DNA of 64,000 bases from NCBI RefSeq assembly GCF_021088345.1, contig NZ_CP088156.1, forward strand, positions 4,154,001 to 4,218,000. Reading direction: 5' to 3'. The position numbers and the translations under genes are program-made. Shown piece after piece: positions 16,342 through 25,600 of this stretch (position 1 is its first letter; the number at the start of each line of letters is the position of its first letter). Under the pieces are notes generated by a model. It had not been told where the DNA came from and searched no databases. It saw nothing but the letters and a program-made list of their open reading frames with translations. The DNA is from Bradyrhizobium ontarionense. GTDB taxonomy: Bacteria > Pseudomonadota > Alphaproteobacteria > Rhizobiales > Xanthobacteraceae.

Positions 16342-18326
16342 AGCGACCAGCCGGCCTCGGCAAGCGTGCCGAAGCCGTTGCTGGTCGTCCGCTTTTGATC
16401 GGATGCCCTATTTTGATCAGCTGCGCCGGCCGCGGCTGCATCCACGAAGCGGGACCAGATCGAATAGCGCGAGCGCGGCACGCGGTCGCTGTGCACGGAG
16501 CGTGCGGCCGTCAGCGCCGTCGAGGTCCAGGAGACCGGATTGGCCGGGGTCAGCACACCGCTCTGCCCGAATCTCTCGGTCATCACCTGGGCATTGTCCG
16601 GATGCGGATGAGCGAGATGGATCACGCCGTCGAGCGTCGCCGCCGCCAATTCCCGGCCGGCACGGTAAGGCACACGCAGCGGCTCGAGCTCGTTCGGCGT
16701 GCTGGGCGCAGGACCGCGCCAGAAATAGGCGACCGGATATTCGCTCGGCGACCACGCATCCTTGACAGTGTCGTCCGCCGGTCCGCCATTCTCCGCAGGC
16801 ACTGACACCACGTTGAAATCAGCTGTGTTGTACGACACGACCTGCATTCTGTCGGTCCGGACAGCCTTGTGGATCAGGAACAGCGAGGGACCCAGCGCTG
16901 CCAGAATCAGGCTTCCGTCGGTCGAACGGCCGACGTCCACGGCCGGCCCCCACTGGCCGTCGATGAACAGCATCGAGGAGATGCGGCCGTCCGACGCTGC
17001 GTAGGCCAGCATCACACTTCGATTGAACTCGAGAGATGCCAGGCTGAAGGCGCCGACGGGACCTGAGACGATCGTGAGCGTCGAGCTGGACCAACCGGTG
17101 CTGGGCGAATATTCAACGGCTGCAAGGCCGCTCTCATCCTTGTAGACCAGGATGAGGCCGTCAGCGTGGGCGGCCAGCGCGACAGCAGATCCCGATGGCC
17201 CGACCGGCTGCCCGTCGGACCATTTTTTGCCGTCGAAGACATTGAAATTCAGCGCGCTGCCGGCGCCGACATGAACGATGTAGAGCACGGACCCCAGTCC
17301 TGCGGCCGCCGCCCCGCCCTCGGCAACGACGGGCGTTTCCTCCGGCAGATGCCAGGCAAACTCCCTGCCCCACAGGAACTGCCACCAGTTTGCGTCACGG
17401 TCGTTCTTCCCAAGCGTGCCCAGCCCGAAATTCTTCTGCACCGTCCTGAGCAGGCTGTAATGATTGGAGGTCTCCATCCGCTTCTCCGGGTGGATCATGT
17501 CGCCAAGCAGCACCGTGTAGATCTGGTTCGGCCCGTCATAGGTGCTCTTCTCGTGTGCGTCGTAATCCTCGTCGAAGTCGGCCTCGTCATAGGTCACGAC
17601 CACCAGGGTGCGGGGGGGCAGCCGCGACTTCGGCCCGGGAAACCGCAAGCTTTCGAAGAACGACTTCAGCCATTGCGCCTGCTGATCGACCAACGGCGCG
17701 CGCTGCCCAGGCTCGGTGCAGGTGCCGTAGAGATAGTGACCGTCGTCCCAAAGGTTCGGCGAGAAGAAAGCGAATTCGGGGAAGTCCCCGACCAGCAGGT
17801 CCCGCCAGAACGCCGCCTCGTCCTCGAGCTTCTTCCATCGTTCCGGATTGCGCAGGACATTCTCGAACAGACAGAACGGATTATGGAAATAGGCATAGGG
17901 ATAAAGCGGCTGCGGCACCTGATTGAACGGCGGCGGGCAGGTCGCCCATAATTGGTCCGGCACCGGAAACGGCACAGGGAAATCCGACGGCTGCAGGTCC
18001 GGCTTCCACAACATCTTGACATTGCCCTGCATGTACGCCTTCCAGCGCAGGCCGAGCGGTGACTCCTCGATCTGGTCGACGATGGTACGCTGCTGCAAAA
18101 CCGGCGGGTAAGGCGGCCAGTCATAGGCGATGTTGCAAAGCTCGCCGGCGATCATCGAGACGTAGTTGCACTGCGATGGATGCATGACTCCAAAGTGATT
18201 GAGCAGCTCGACGCCCTGCGCGGCGAGCTCCGACATGTAGGAGTTCTTCAGCACGTTGCTGCGATATTCGTTCTCCAGCACGATGATCAGGACGTGATCA
18301 AAAATACGTTTGTGCGAAGCGGTCAT
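16203..18326 (-). CDS. Phosphoesterase with C-terminal propeller-like domain
   Basis: A 707-residue protein. The N-terminal half (about 1-370) belongs to the phosphoesterase family of phospholipase C and acid phosphatase AcpA: DHVLIIVLENEYRSN, a Ser-rich HPSQCNYVSMIAG, and the metal-site region VVVTYDEADFDEDYD. The C-terminal half (about 385-707) shows repeated strands with FDGKKW, FIDGQWG and 'L-hydrophobic-H' units of the kind seen in fucose-lectin beta-propellers. No signal peptide is evident. GAGGGG lies before the ATG at 18326; upstream starts in frame lack a ribosome site. It follows the terminal NRPS gene by 93 bp, so it may be co-transcribed and act on the product, on phosphorylated precursors or in self-protection. 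Confidence 0.75.
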   Translation of the reverse strand: MTASHKRIFDHVLIIVLENEYRSNVLKNSYMSELAAQGVELLNHFGVMHPSQCNYVSMIAGELCNIAYDWPPYPPVLQQRTIVDQIEESPLGLRWKAYMQGNVKMLWKPDLQPSDFPVPFPVPDQLWATCPPPFNQVPQPLYPYAYFHNPFCLFENVLRNPERWKKLEDEAAFWRDLLVGDFPEFAFFSPNLWDDGHYLYGTCTEPGQRAPLVDQQAQWLKSFFESLRFPGPKSRLPPRTLVVVTYDEADFDEDYDAHEKSTYDGPNQIYTVLLGDMIHPEKRMETSNHYSLLRTVQKNFGLGTLGKNDRDANWWQFLWGREFAWHLPEETPVVAEGGAAAAGLGSVLYIVHVGAGSALNFNVFDGKKWSDGQPVGPSGSAVALAAHADGLILVYKDESGLAAVEYSPSTGWSSSTLTIVSGPVGAFSLASLEFNRSVMLAYAASDGRISSMLFIDGQWGPAVDVGRSTDGSLILAALGPSLFLIHKAVRTDRMQVVSYNTADFNVVSVPAENGGPADDTVKDAWSPSEYPVAYFWRGPAPSTPNELEPLRVPYRAGRELAAATLDGVIHLAHPHPDNAQVMTERFGQSGVLTPANPVSWTSTALTAARSVHSDRVPRSRYSIWSRFVDAAAAGAADQNRASDQKRTTSNGFGTLAEAGWSLQEPILGVRTAGALTMARFGDRLALLSQPKPGGKCHLSIGEHVTRR

Positions 18327-18419
18327 GTTTTCACCCCTCGCCGTTTCCATGCCGGAATACAATCGGTCCATCGCATCGATGTCGCCATCATGGTCCGGGC
18401 CGGATGACCGGCCCGGCAA

Positions 18420-21400
18420 TCAGTCGCCCGATGCCGCAATCGCCTCGGACAGACATGAACGCAGACTTTCCGCGAGAACGCCGACATGCGGTTCGTTCAT
18501 CATCGTCACGTGATCGCCGGGCACCCGGAATACCCGCACCGGCCGGGATGACACGGCGCTCCAGCCCAGGCTGTCCCGAAAGATTGCGTCACCATCTGCT
18601 GAGGAATCGTCCGCCGGGCCGGCATCGTGCACCCGGAACAACGTCACCGGCACCGCGGACGGAGCCGGATGGTAGCTGCGCCGCGCCTCGACATGGGCCC
18701 TGCTGACATTCAGCAGATTGCACATCATCTTGTAGGCGTCGCCGAACGGCAGCGCGTCGGCGCGCTCCAGATGTGTCAGGACATGCGTGATCTGGTTGTC
18801 GAGCGGGAGATCCCGGATGTCCTGCAGCGAGAGCGCGAGCTGCTTGCCCATGAAGCGGGCGATCGTCTTGGCCGCCGCCGCCAGATCGCGCGTATCGGTG
18901 TCGCGCGAGAGATCCCCCGCGAGCGCGTGATCGGACGGACGCGCGAGCGTCGAATCGAACATCGCCTGCAGGGCGACCTGATGACCGGCCTCGCTGAGCT
19001 GGCGCGCCATTTCATAGACGATCACGCCGCCAAGCGAATGTCCGCCGAGAAGATAAGGTCCGGCCGGCTGCAGCTGTCGCAGCTTCTCGACATAGTCCGC
19101 GGCCATTTCGGCGATGTCGCGGTGCGGATCACCATCGCCATCGAGCGCCCGGGCCTGAATCCCGAACACCGATACGTTGGCCGCGAGGCTTCGCACCAGC
19201 GGTACATAATTGAGAACCGTACCACCGCCGGTATGAACCAGGAAAAATTTAAGCCGATGCTCCGCCGACCACATCTTGACGATCTGCTGCGATTCAGCCG
19301 GCTGCCGTCCGAGATGTGCGGCGAGGCCTTCGATGGTCGGATTTTCGAACAGGGCAGCGACCGGCACCTTCTTGCCCAGGTTTTGCTCGATATTCACCAG
19401 CAGGCGCAGCGCAAGCAGCGAGTGGCCGCCGAGCTCAAAGAAATTGTCGGTGACGCCGACACGCGCGTGCAGCAGCTCTTCCCAGATCTGCGTCAGCCGC
19501 AGTTCGATCGCATCGCGCGGCGCCACGTAGCGTCGCTCCGGATCATCGCATTTCTCCCCCGGCGGCGGCAATCGTTCGCGATCGAGCTTCTGGTTCGCAG
19601 TCAGCGGCAGCTCATTGAGGAAGACGAAATGCGACGGAAGCATCTGCGGCGGCAGACGCTGATGCAGGAATTCGCGCAGCCGCTTGACGTTGGGGCTCAC
19701 GCCGGGTTTCGGCACCACATAGGCGATCAGCGCGGGTTCTCCCCGGTCGTCGTGGCGTACCAGGACCGCGCAGGTACTGACATCGGCACAAGATTGCAGC
19801 GTGGCGGCGACCTCCATCGGCTCGACGCGGACGCCACGCACCTTCAGCTGGTCGTCGAAGCGGCCGAGGAATTCGAGCGTACCATCCGCTCGATAGACTC
19901 CGCGATCACCGGTCAGATAGATGCGGTCTTCGGCAGTGCCGCCAAAGGGATTGGCCGCGAAGCTGCGCGCGTTGTTGTCGGGCGCGTTGAGATAACCGAA
20001 GCTGCGGAACGGCGTCCGGACGGCGATTTCACCGGGTTCGCCGACGCCGCACATGGTCCGCGCAGGGGTCAGGACGAGCATTTGCGTTTGGGGCAAGGGA
20101 CGGCCAAGCGACTGGACGCCGGCGCGCGGCTGCGCTGGTACCCGGTAAAAGCATTTGGCGAGCGTCGTCTCGGTGGGTCCGTAGAGATTGATGATCTCTG
20201 CAGGCGACGGAAAGGCGCTTCGCCAGCGCTCCACCAGTGCCGCGGTCAGCGGTTCACCGGCAAAGAAGACATGTCGTAATGCGTCCAGCGAAATCCCGTC
20301 GGTCGGGTTCATCAGCCATGCCTCGGCGAGCGACGGCACGGTATGCAGCATCGAGATGTGCTGGTCCTGCAGCCAGCGGAGGAGGTCGGCGCTGGACATG
20401 GCGACGGCTTGCGGTGGCAACACCAGCCTGGCGCCCGATGTCAGCGGCAGGAAGATGTCACGCAAAACCACATCGAAGGAGATTCCGGTGAGCTGGCCGC
20501 AGCGATCGGCCGGTCCGATCGCGAATTCCTGCCGTTGCCATGCAAGGAAGTGCGCGAGACCGGCGTGAGATCCCAGAATCGCTTTCGGTGTCCCCGTGGT
20601 GCCGGACGTGAAGAAAATATAGGCCGGCGTGTGGGGCGCAGGCCGCGCCGCGTCGGCCGAGGACGGCGATCCGTCGATGTCGGCGGCAATGCCATCAATT
20701 GCGCCACTGCGCGCGTCGATCGTCAGGAGAGCGAGATCCGGCATGTCGTCGCGCCAGTCATGTTCGACCGGCTGCGTGTCCGGCTGCAGCAGGACGCATG
20801 CACCCGCCTCCCGGAGCATCAGGCGTTGCCGCCGTTCGGGAAGATCGGGGCTGATCGTCAGCAGCGTACCGCCGGCGAGAAGGACGCCGGCCATGCCGAC
20901 GATCAGACCCGGGCAGCGCGGCCCACGCACCGCCACAACGCCCCCCGCGGCAAGACCCTTCTGCCGCAGATGCCCGGCCAGTTCGACCATGCGTGCATAG
21001 AGTTGCCGGTAGCTCAGCGCCGCGTCACCCTGCACGATCGCGGGCGCGTCGGGCGTGCGCCTCGCCCATGCGGCAATCGCCGACGGGACCGACAATTGTT
21101 CGGGCTGCTCCAATTCCACTGCAGGATCCGGCAACACGATCCCGCGCTGCGGCGCGGCCAGGTCGAAGCTTCCCAGCAACCGGTCGGGATCAATGACCGC
21201 TTCGCGAAGAATCGCCTCGAACTGTTCAAGGAACATGGACATGCGCGCCTCGGAATACCGATCGCGCTGATACAGTAGCTTGAGCTCGAGCGAGCCTTCC
21301 CATTCGGTCACGTAGAGCGTCATCGCGAATTCGGAGCGCACCGCCACCGGGGCTTCGAAGCTCGCACGCAGGCCAGGCAATTCGAGCAAGCGCGGCGGGC

Positions 21401-22616
21401 TTGGCGTGAAATTGAAGAACATCTCGAACAGCGGATGGCTCTTCGCGCTACGGTCGGGATCGATGTCACGTACGACCCTCTCGAACGGCACTTCGTGATG
21501 CGCCAGTCCGTCGAGCACGCAATTGCGCACGAGGGCGATCGCCTGGCGGAAGGAGAGCTCGGGAGACAGCCGCGCGCGCAGCGCCAGCGTGTTCAGGAAC
21601 AGCCCGACGAGGTTTTCGGTCTCGAGACGAATGCGCCCGTTCACGGGAGAGCCGATCAGAATGTCTTCCCGTCCGGTACAGCGCATCAGCAATGTCATGA
21701 AGCCGGCCAGCAGCGTCACGAACGCCGTCGTGTCTTCCTGCCGGCTCAGCCGGTCGAGTTGCAGCTTGAGGCCTGGCCCGACCAGCCGGTCGCAGGTCGC
21801 TCCCACCAGATCGCGTTCCGCCGAAGACGCCGAGTGCAAGATCCGGTCCGGCGGAAGCTCCAGCACGGGCGGCGGATTTTCCAGCTTCCTGCGCCAATAG
21901 GACAGGCCTTCTTCGAGCGTGTTGCCCTGGACGCGTTGACGTTGCCAGCGGGCAAAATCCCCATAGCTGATCGGCAGATCGGGAAGATCAGCCTCACCCG
22001 ACCGGACGAAGGCGGTGTAGAGGCGCCCGATCTCCTCCAGCAGCACGCCGATCGACCAGCCGTCGGATACGATGTGATGCTTGCTGAAAATGAGGAAGTG
22101 CTCATGATCCGCAAGACGGATCAATCGCGCGCGCAACAGGCGATCGCGCGCAAGGTCGAAGCCGATGCTGGCCTCTTCACCGTATCGGCGCCGGCACTCG
22201 GCCTCGCGTTGCGCCGTATCAAGACCCGTAAGGTCGACGATGTCGATTGGGAACGGCGAGGGCGGATTGATCCGCTGCGCCGGGTGACCATCCCGCACGA
22301 AGAAGTTCGCCCGCAGCATCTCGTGACGGCGGATGATCTCGTCGAAGGCCACGTGCAAGGCAGGCAATGACAAGGTGCCGATCAGCCGCAACGCGCCGGT
22401 GATGATGTAGGCGGGATCGCCGGGCGCGAGCCGATCCAGAAACCATTGCCGCTCCTGGGCAAAGGACAGCGGCGCTTCCTCATCGCTGTCACGGGACCGG
22501 CGCACCAGTTTTGCCACGCCCTCCCCGCCCTTCGGATCGACCCGGGCGAGACGGCGCAACAGCAAATCGCGCTGTTCTGGAGAGAGCTCCTTGATACGAG
22601 CGAAGGAATTATTCAT
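18420..22616 (-). CDS. NRPS terminal module C-A-T-TE
   Basis: A 1398-residue synthetase that should add the last residue and release the chain. Condensation domain about 48-480 with HHIVSDGWS; adenylation domain about 515-1000 with FFTSGTTGTPKA and YGPTETT; carrier FFELGGHSLLALRL near 1075; thioesterase about 1130-1390 with GHSLGGVI. Reading the specificity positions by eye against GrsA gives D-V-R-H-F-A-L-L-A(-K). Positions 236, 278, 299 and 322 resemble a serine code, but Arg at 239 and Ala at 331 do not, so I make no substrate prediction. The ATG overlaps the PKS stop by 8 bp. The TE could hydrolyse or cyclise the product. Confidence 0.93.
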   Translation of the reverse strand: MNNSFARIKELSPEQRDLLLRRLARVDPKGGEGVAKLVRRSRDSDEEAPLSFAQERQWFLDRLAPGDPAYIITGALRLIGTLSLPALHVAFDEIIRRHEMLRANFFVRDGHPAQRINPPSPFPIDIVDLTGLDTAQREAECRRRYGEEASIGFDLARDRLLRARLIRLADHEHFLIFSKHHIVSDGWSIGVLLEEIGRLYTAFVRSGEADLPDLPISYGDFARWQRQRVQGNTLEEGLSYWRRKLENPPPVLELPPDRILHSASSAERDLVGATCDRLVGPGLKLQLDRLSRQEDTTAFVTLLAGFMTLLMRCTGREDILIGSPVNGRIRLETENLVGLFLNTLALRARLSPELSFRQAIALVRNCVLDGLAHHEVPFERVVRDIDPDRSAKSHPLFEMFFNFTPSPPRLLELPGLRASFEAPVAVRSEFAMTLYVTEWEGSLELKLLYQRDRYSEARMSMFLEQFEAILREAVIDPDRLLGSFDLAAPQRGIVLPDPAVELEQPEQLSVPSAIAAWARRTPDAPAIVQGDAALSYRQLYARMVELAGHLRQKGLAAGGVVAVRGPRCPGLIVGMAGVLLAGGTLLTISPDLPERRQRLMLREAGACVLLQPDTQPVEHDWRDDMPDLALLTIDARSGAIDGIAADIDGSPSSADAARPAPHTPAYIFFTSGTTGTPKAILGSHAGLAHFLAWQRQEFAIGPADRCGQLTGISFDVVLRDIFLPLTSGARLVLPPQAVAMSSADLLRWLQDQHISMLHTVPSLAEAWLMNPTDGISLDALRHVFFAGEPLTAALVERWRSAFPSPAEIINLYGPTETTLAKCFYRVPAQPRAGVQSLGRPLPQTQMLVLTPARTMCGVGEPGEIAVRTPFRSFGYLNAPDNNARSFAANPFGGTAEDRIYLTGDRGVYRADGTLEFLGRFDDQLKVRGVRVEPMEVAATLQSCADVSTCAVLVRHDDRGEPALIAYVVPKPGVSPNVKRLREFLHQRLPPQMLPSHFVFLNELPLTANQKLDRERLPPPGEKCDDPERRYVAPRDAIELRLTQIWEELLHARVGVTDNFFELGGHSLLALRLLVNIEQNLGKKVPVAALFENPTIEGLAAHLGRQPAESQQIVKMWSAEHRLKFFLVHTGGGTVLNYVPLVRSLAANVSVFGIQARALDGDGDPHRDIAEMAADYVEKLRQLQPAGPYLLGGHSLGGVIVYEMARQLSEAGHQVALQAMFDSTLARPSDHALAGDLSRDTDTRDLAAAAKTIARFMGKQLALSLQDIRDLPLDNQITHVLTHLERADALPFGDAYKMMCNLLNVSRAHVEARRSYHPAPSAVPVTLFRVHDAGPADDSSADGDAIFRDSLGWSAVSSRPVRVFRVPGDHVTMMNEPHVGVLAESLRSCLSEAIAASGD

Positions 22617-25600
22617 GACCCGCCGTCATCTGAGCATGGCTTTCCGCAACGAGGAGCGCCTGGATGCGCGTCTCCGACAATTCTCCGACCTCGGCCAGCA
22701 TCCGTTCGAGCATATCGGGATCGACCTTCCGGGCCTGCGCATCGACGATGGTCAAAGCCAGCTCGGCGATGGTGCGCACCTGAAGCAGGGTGGCCAGCGA
22801 CATCTCGACCTGCAACTCCGAGGACAGCCGGGCATTGAGCTGGGTGGCCAGCAGGGAATGGCCGCCGAGTTCGAAGAAGTCGTCATGGATCCCGATCCGA
22901 TCGACGTTGAAGAGATCGCGCCAGATATCGGCCAATGCGGCCTCGAGATGCCCGCGCGGCGCCACATAGCTCGCGCGCAGATCGGGCCGCCGATGGGCTG
23001 TCGCCGGATGCGGCACGAGGCCCGGACGACGATCGACCCATTGATGGAGCCGGGCGTGCAGATCCCCCGATGACACGACGATCTGGCCTTCGGCGCGATA
23101 GGCCAGGATGCGCTCGCAAGCGGCGGCTCCCTCCTGCGGCTGCATGGCAAATTCATTGACGGTCGCGCCAAGGCCGGCGATCACCGACTGGATGTCCGCA
23201 AGGCGCCAGCTTTCCCAGTCGATGCTGATCCACGGCGTCGTGCCGGCGCGGTTCTTCCAGTTCGCGAACGCATCGAGAAACAGATTGCCGGCGCTGTAGG
23301 CGGCGAAGCCCAGCCCGCCGAGCACGGCCGAGAGCGATGACATCAGCACGCAGAAATCCAGCGGCCGATCGGCGAGAACGTGATCGAGCGTCATGACGCC
23401 ATGAACCTTGGCCGCGAACTGGTCCTCCGCATCGGCGATGCCGGCCTGGTTGATCTCGCGGAAGGCCTCGACGCCGACAGCCCCGGCGCTATGAATGACC
23501 CCGTGCAATTCGCCAAAGCGGGCGTCGATGGTCGCAAGCACGCGTTGCATGGCCTCGCGCGAGGACACGTCAGCGCAGATAACGAGCACTTCGGATCCGA
23601 GCTGCTCGAGCGCCATCAACTGCCGGATCTTCACGCTGGTTCGGTCCGCGATGTCATGTTCGGCAAGCCAGCCGTCCCATTGCGCGCGCTCCGGAAATGC
23701 CGAGCGGCCGACGAGCACCAGCCGTGCCCGAACGGCCTGCGCAAGATGGTTCGCCATGACCAGGCCGATTCCGCCAAGACCACCGGTCAGCAGATAGACG
23801 CCGCGCTCGCGGAATGGCGAGCCGGCAGCCGCGACGGGCTGCATCCTGACAGCTTCATATCCCTGGACCCAGCGCCGTCCATGACGGTAGGCCACAATAG
23901 GTTCGGTCCGTTCGCCGCAGATCTCGCGCATCAGCTGGCTCACGAGTGGCTCGCGGCGGTCGATATCCTCGGGAGGGATATCGAAGTCCAGGCAACGGCA
24001 GATCAGGCCCGGATGCTCCTGTGGCGCCACCAGCGCCGGTCCAACCATGGTGGCTTTCTCCGGCGCCAGCGGCTCGTCGCCGCTGACATTGCAGAGCCGG
24101 TTGGCGACGATGTCGATCCGGGTCTCGCTTTCCAGCCGCTCACCGCAAATCGCCTGCACCAAGCGTATGAGACTGTGATAGCCGGCATCCTGAGCGGCAT
24201 CGAAACGCGATCGCGACGGCACGCCGGCCTGATCCCGATGGGTGAGCTGCCACAGATGCACGATGCGCCGAGGTGCCAGCCCGCGCTTGCCCAGCTCGCG
24301 CAGCAGGGCGCGGTAGTCCTCGGCACGGCGCGGATCGATGACATAATTCTCGCCGTCGCGACGAAATGCGTTGCCGGCCGCGACGGTCACGACAGCAGCG
24401 CCGCCTCGGCCGAGTTGATCGGCGAGATCACGGCCGACGCCGCCATGATCCAGGAACAACAGCCAGGTGTGGGCGGGTGTCGCGCTCGCGCCTGCGGGGG
24501 CCGCAAGCGAGGGCTTCCAGCACGGCAGATAGAACCAGTCCTCGATATCAGGCTTCTTGGTTGCGACCGCGATGCCCCGTCCACCGGCAGGCGGATCGAT
24601 CCAGTAGCGTTGACGCTCGAACGGATAGGTCGGCAGCGGAACCAGACGCGGATGCCGACCGGCCGCGAAAGGCGCGGTGTCGACCGGCACGCCCGCGAGC
24701 CACAGCAGGCCGACGCCGCGCATCAGGACAGCGAGCTCGGCCTGACGGCCATACGACCAGCGCATTGTCGGAATCACCGGATTCGTCCGCGATGCGACCC
24801 GCGCCCGCTCCGTGATCGCATGAGACGCAAGCGACTGACCGGGACCGATTTCGAGCAGGACGCGACCGGAATCGGCGAGCAGCTCGCAAAGGCCCTGATG
24901 AAACCGCATGGTGCAGCACAAATGCTCCGCCCAATAGCGCGGTGTCGTCGCCTGCTCGTCCGTGATCCATGTCCCGGTGAGGCACGAGACATAAGGGATC
25001 TTCGGCGGATTCAATGCGAGCCGCGCCAGCGTGGCAAGCAGCGGTGCGACGATCTCCTGGAGCATTTCCGAGTGGTAGGCATGGGTGCTACGCAGCCGTC
25101 TCGAGCTGATGCCGCCCGCAACGAGCCGGCGCTCCAGTTCCGCGATTCCGGCCTCGTCGCCCGAGGCGACCGAGAGCGCGGGGCCGTTCACCGCCGCGAG
25201 CGAGACGCTGCCGGGCAGCAAGGCGCGCATATCCGTTTCGCCCAGCGGCACGGCCAGCATCGCGCCACGCTTCACGCATGTCTGGATCAGCTGCCCCCTG
25301 ATGGCCACCAGCTCCAACGCATCCGGCAGCGACAACACACCGCTCAGACAGGCAGCGACAAACTCGCCGATGCTGTAGCCGATCATTGCATCGGGCTCGA
25401 CCCCCCAGCTGCGGAGCAGCTCGGCCAGGGCGTACTCGGTGACGAAGATCATGGGCTGGGTTGCGGCGGGCAGATCCTGAGCCGCATCGCCCTCGTCAGC
25501 CTGGCGCGCGCAGGCCAGCATGGCGCGCAGGTCGAGGCCGGATGTGCTGGCCACCACAGCGTCGGCCGCGAGCACCGGATTGGACCAGTCGCGATCCGGA

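Noticed and set aside
18627-20279. 550-aa plus-strand frame, and similar plus-strand frames at 23380-25809, 25855-27396, 28017-30302 and 35336-37069
   Set aside because: All are antisense to NRPS/PKS domains with intact motifs; they arise from high third-position GC.
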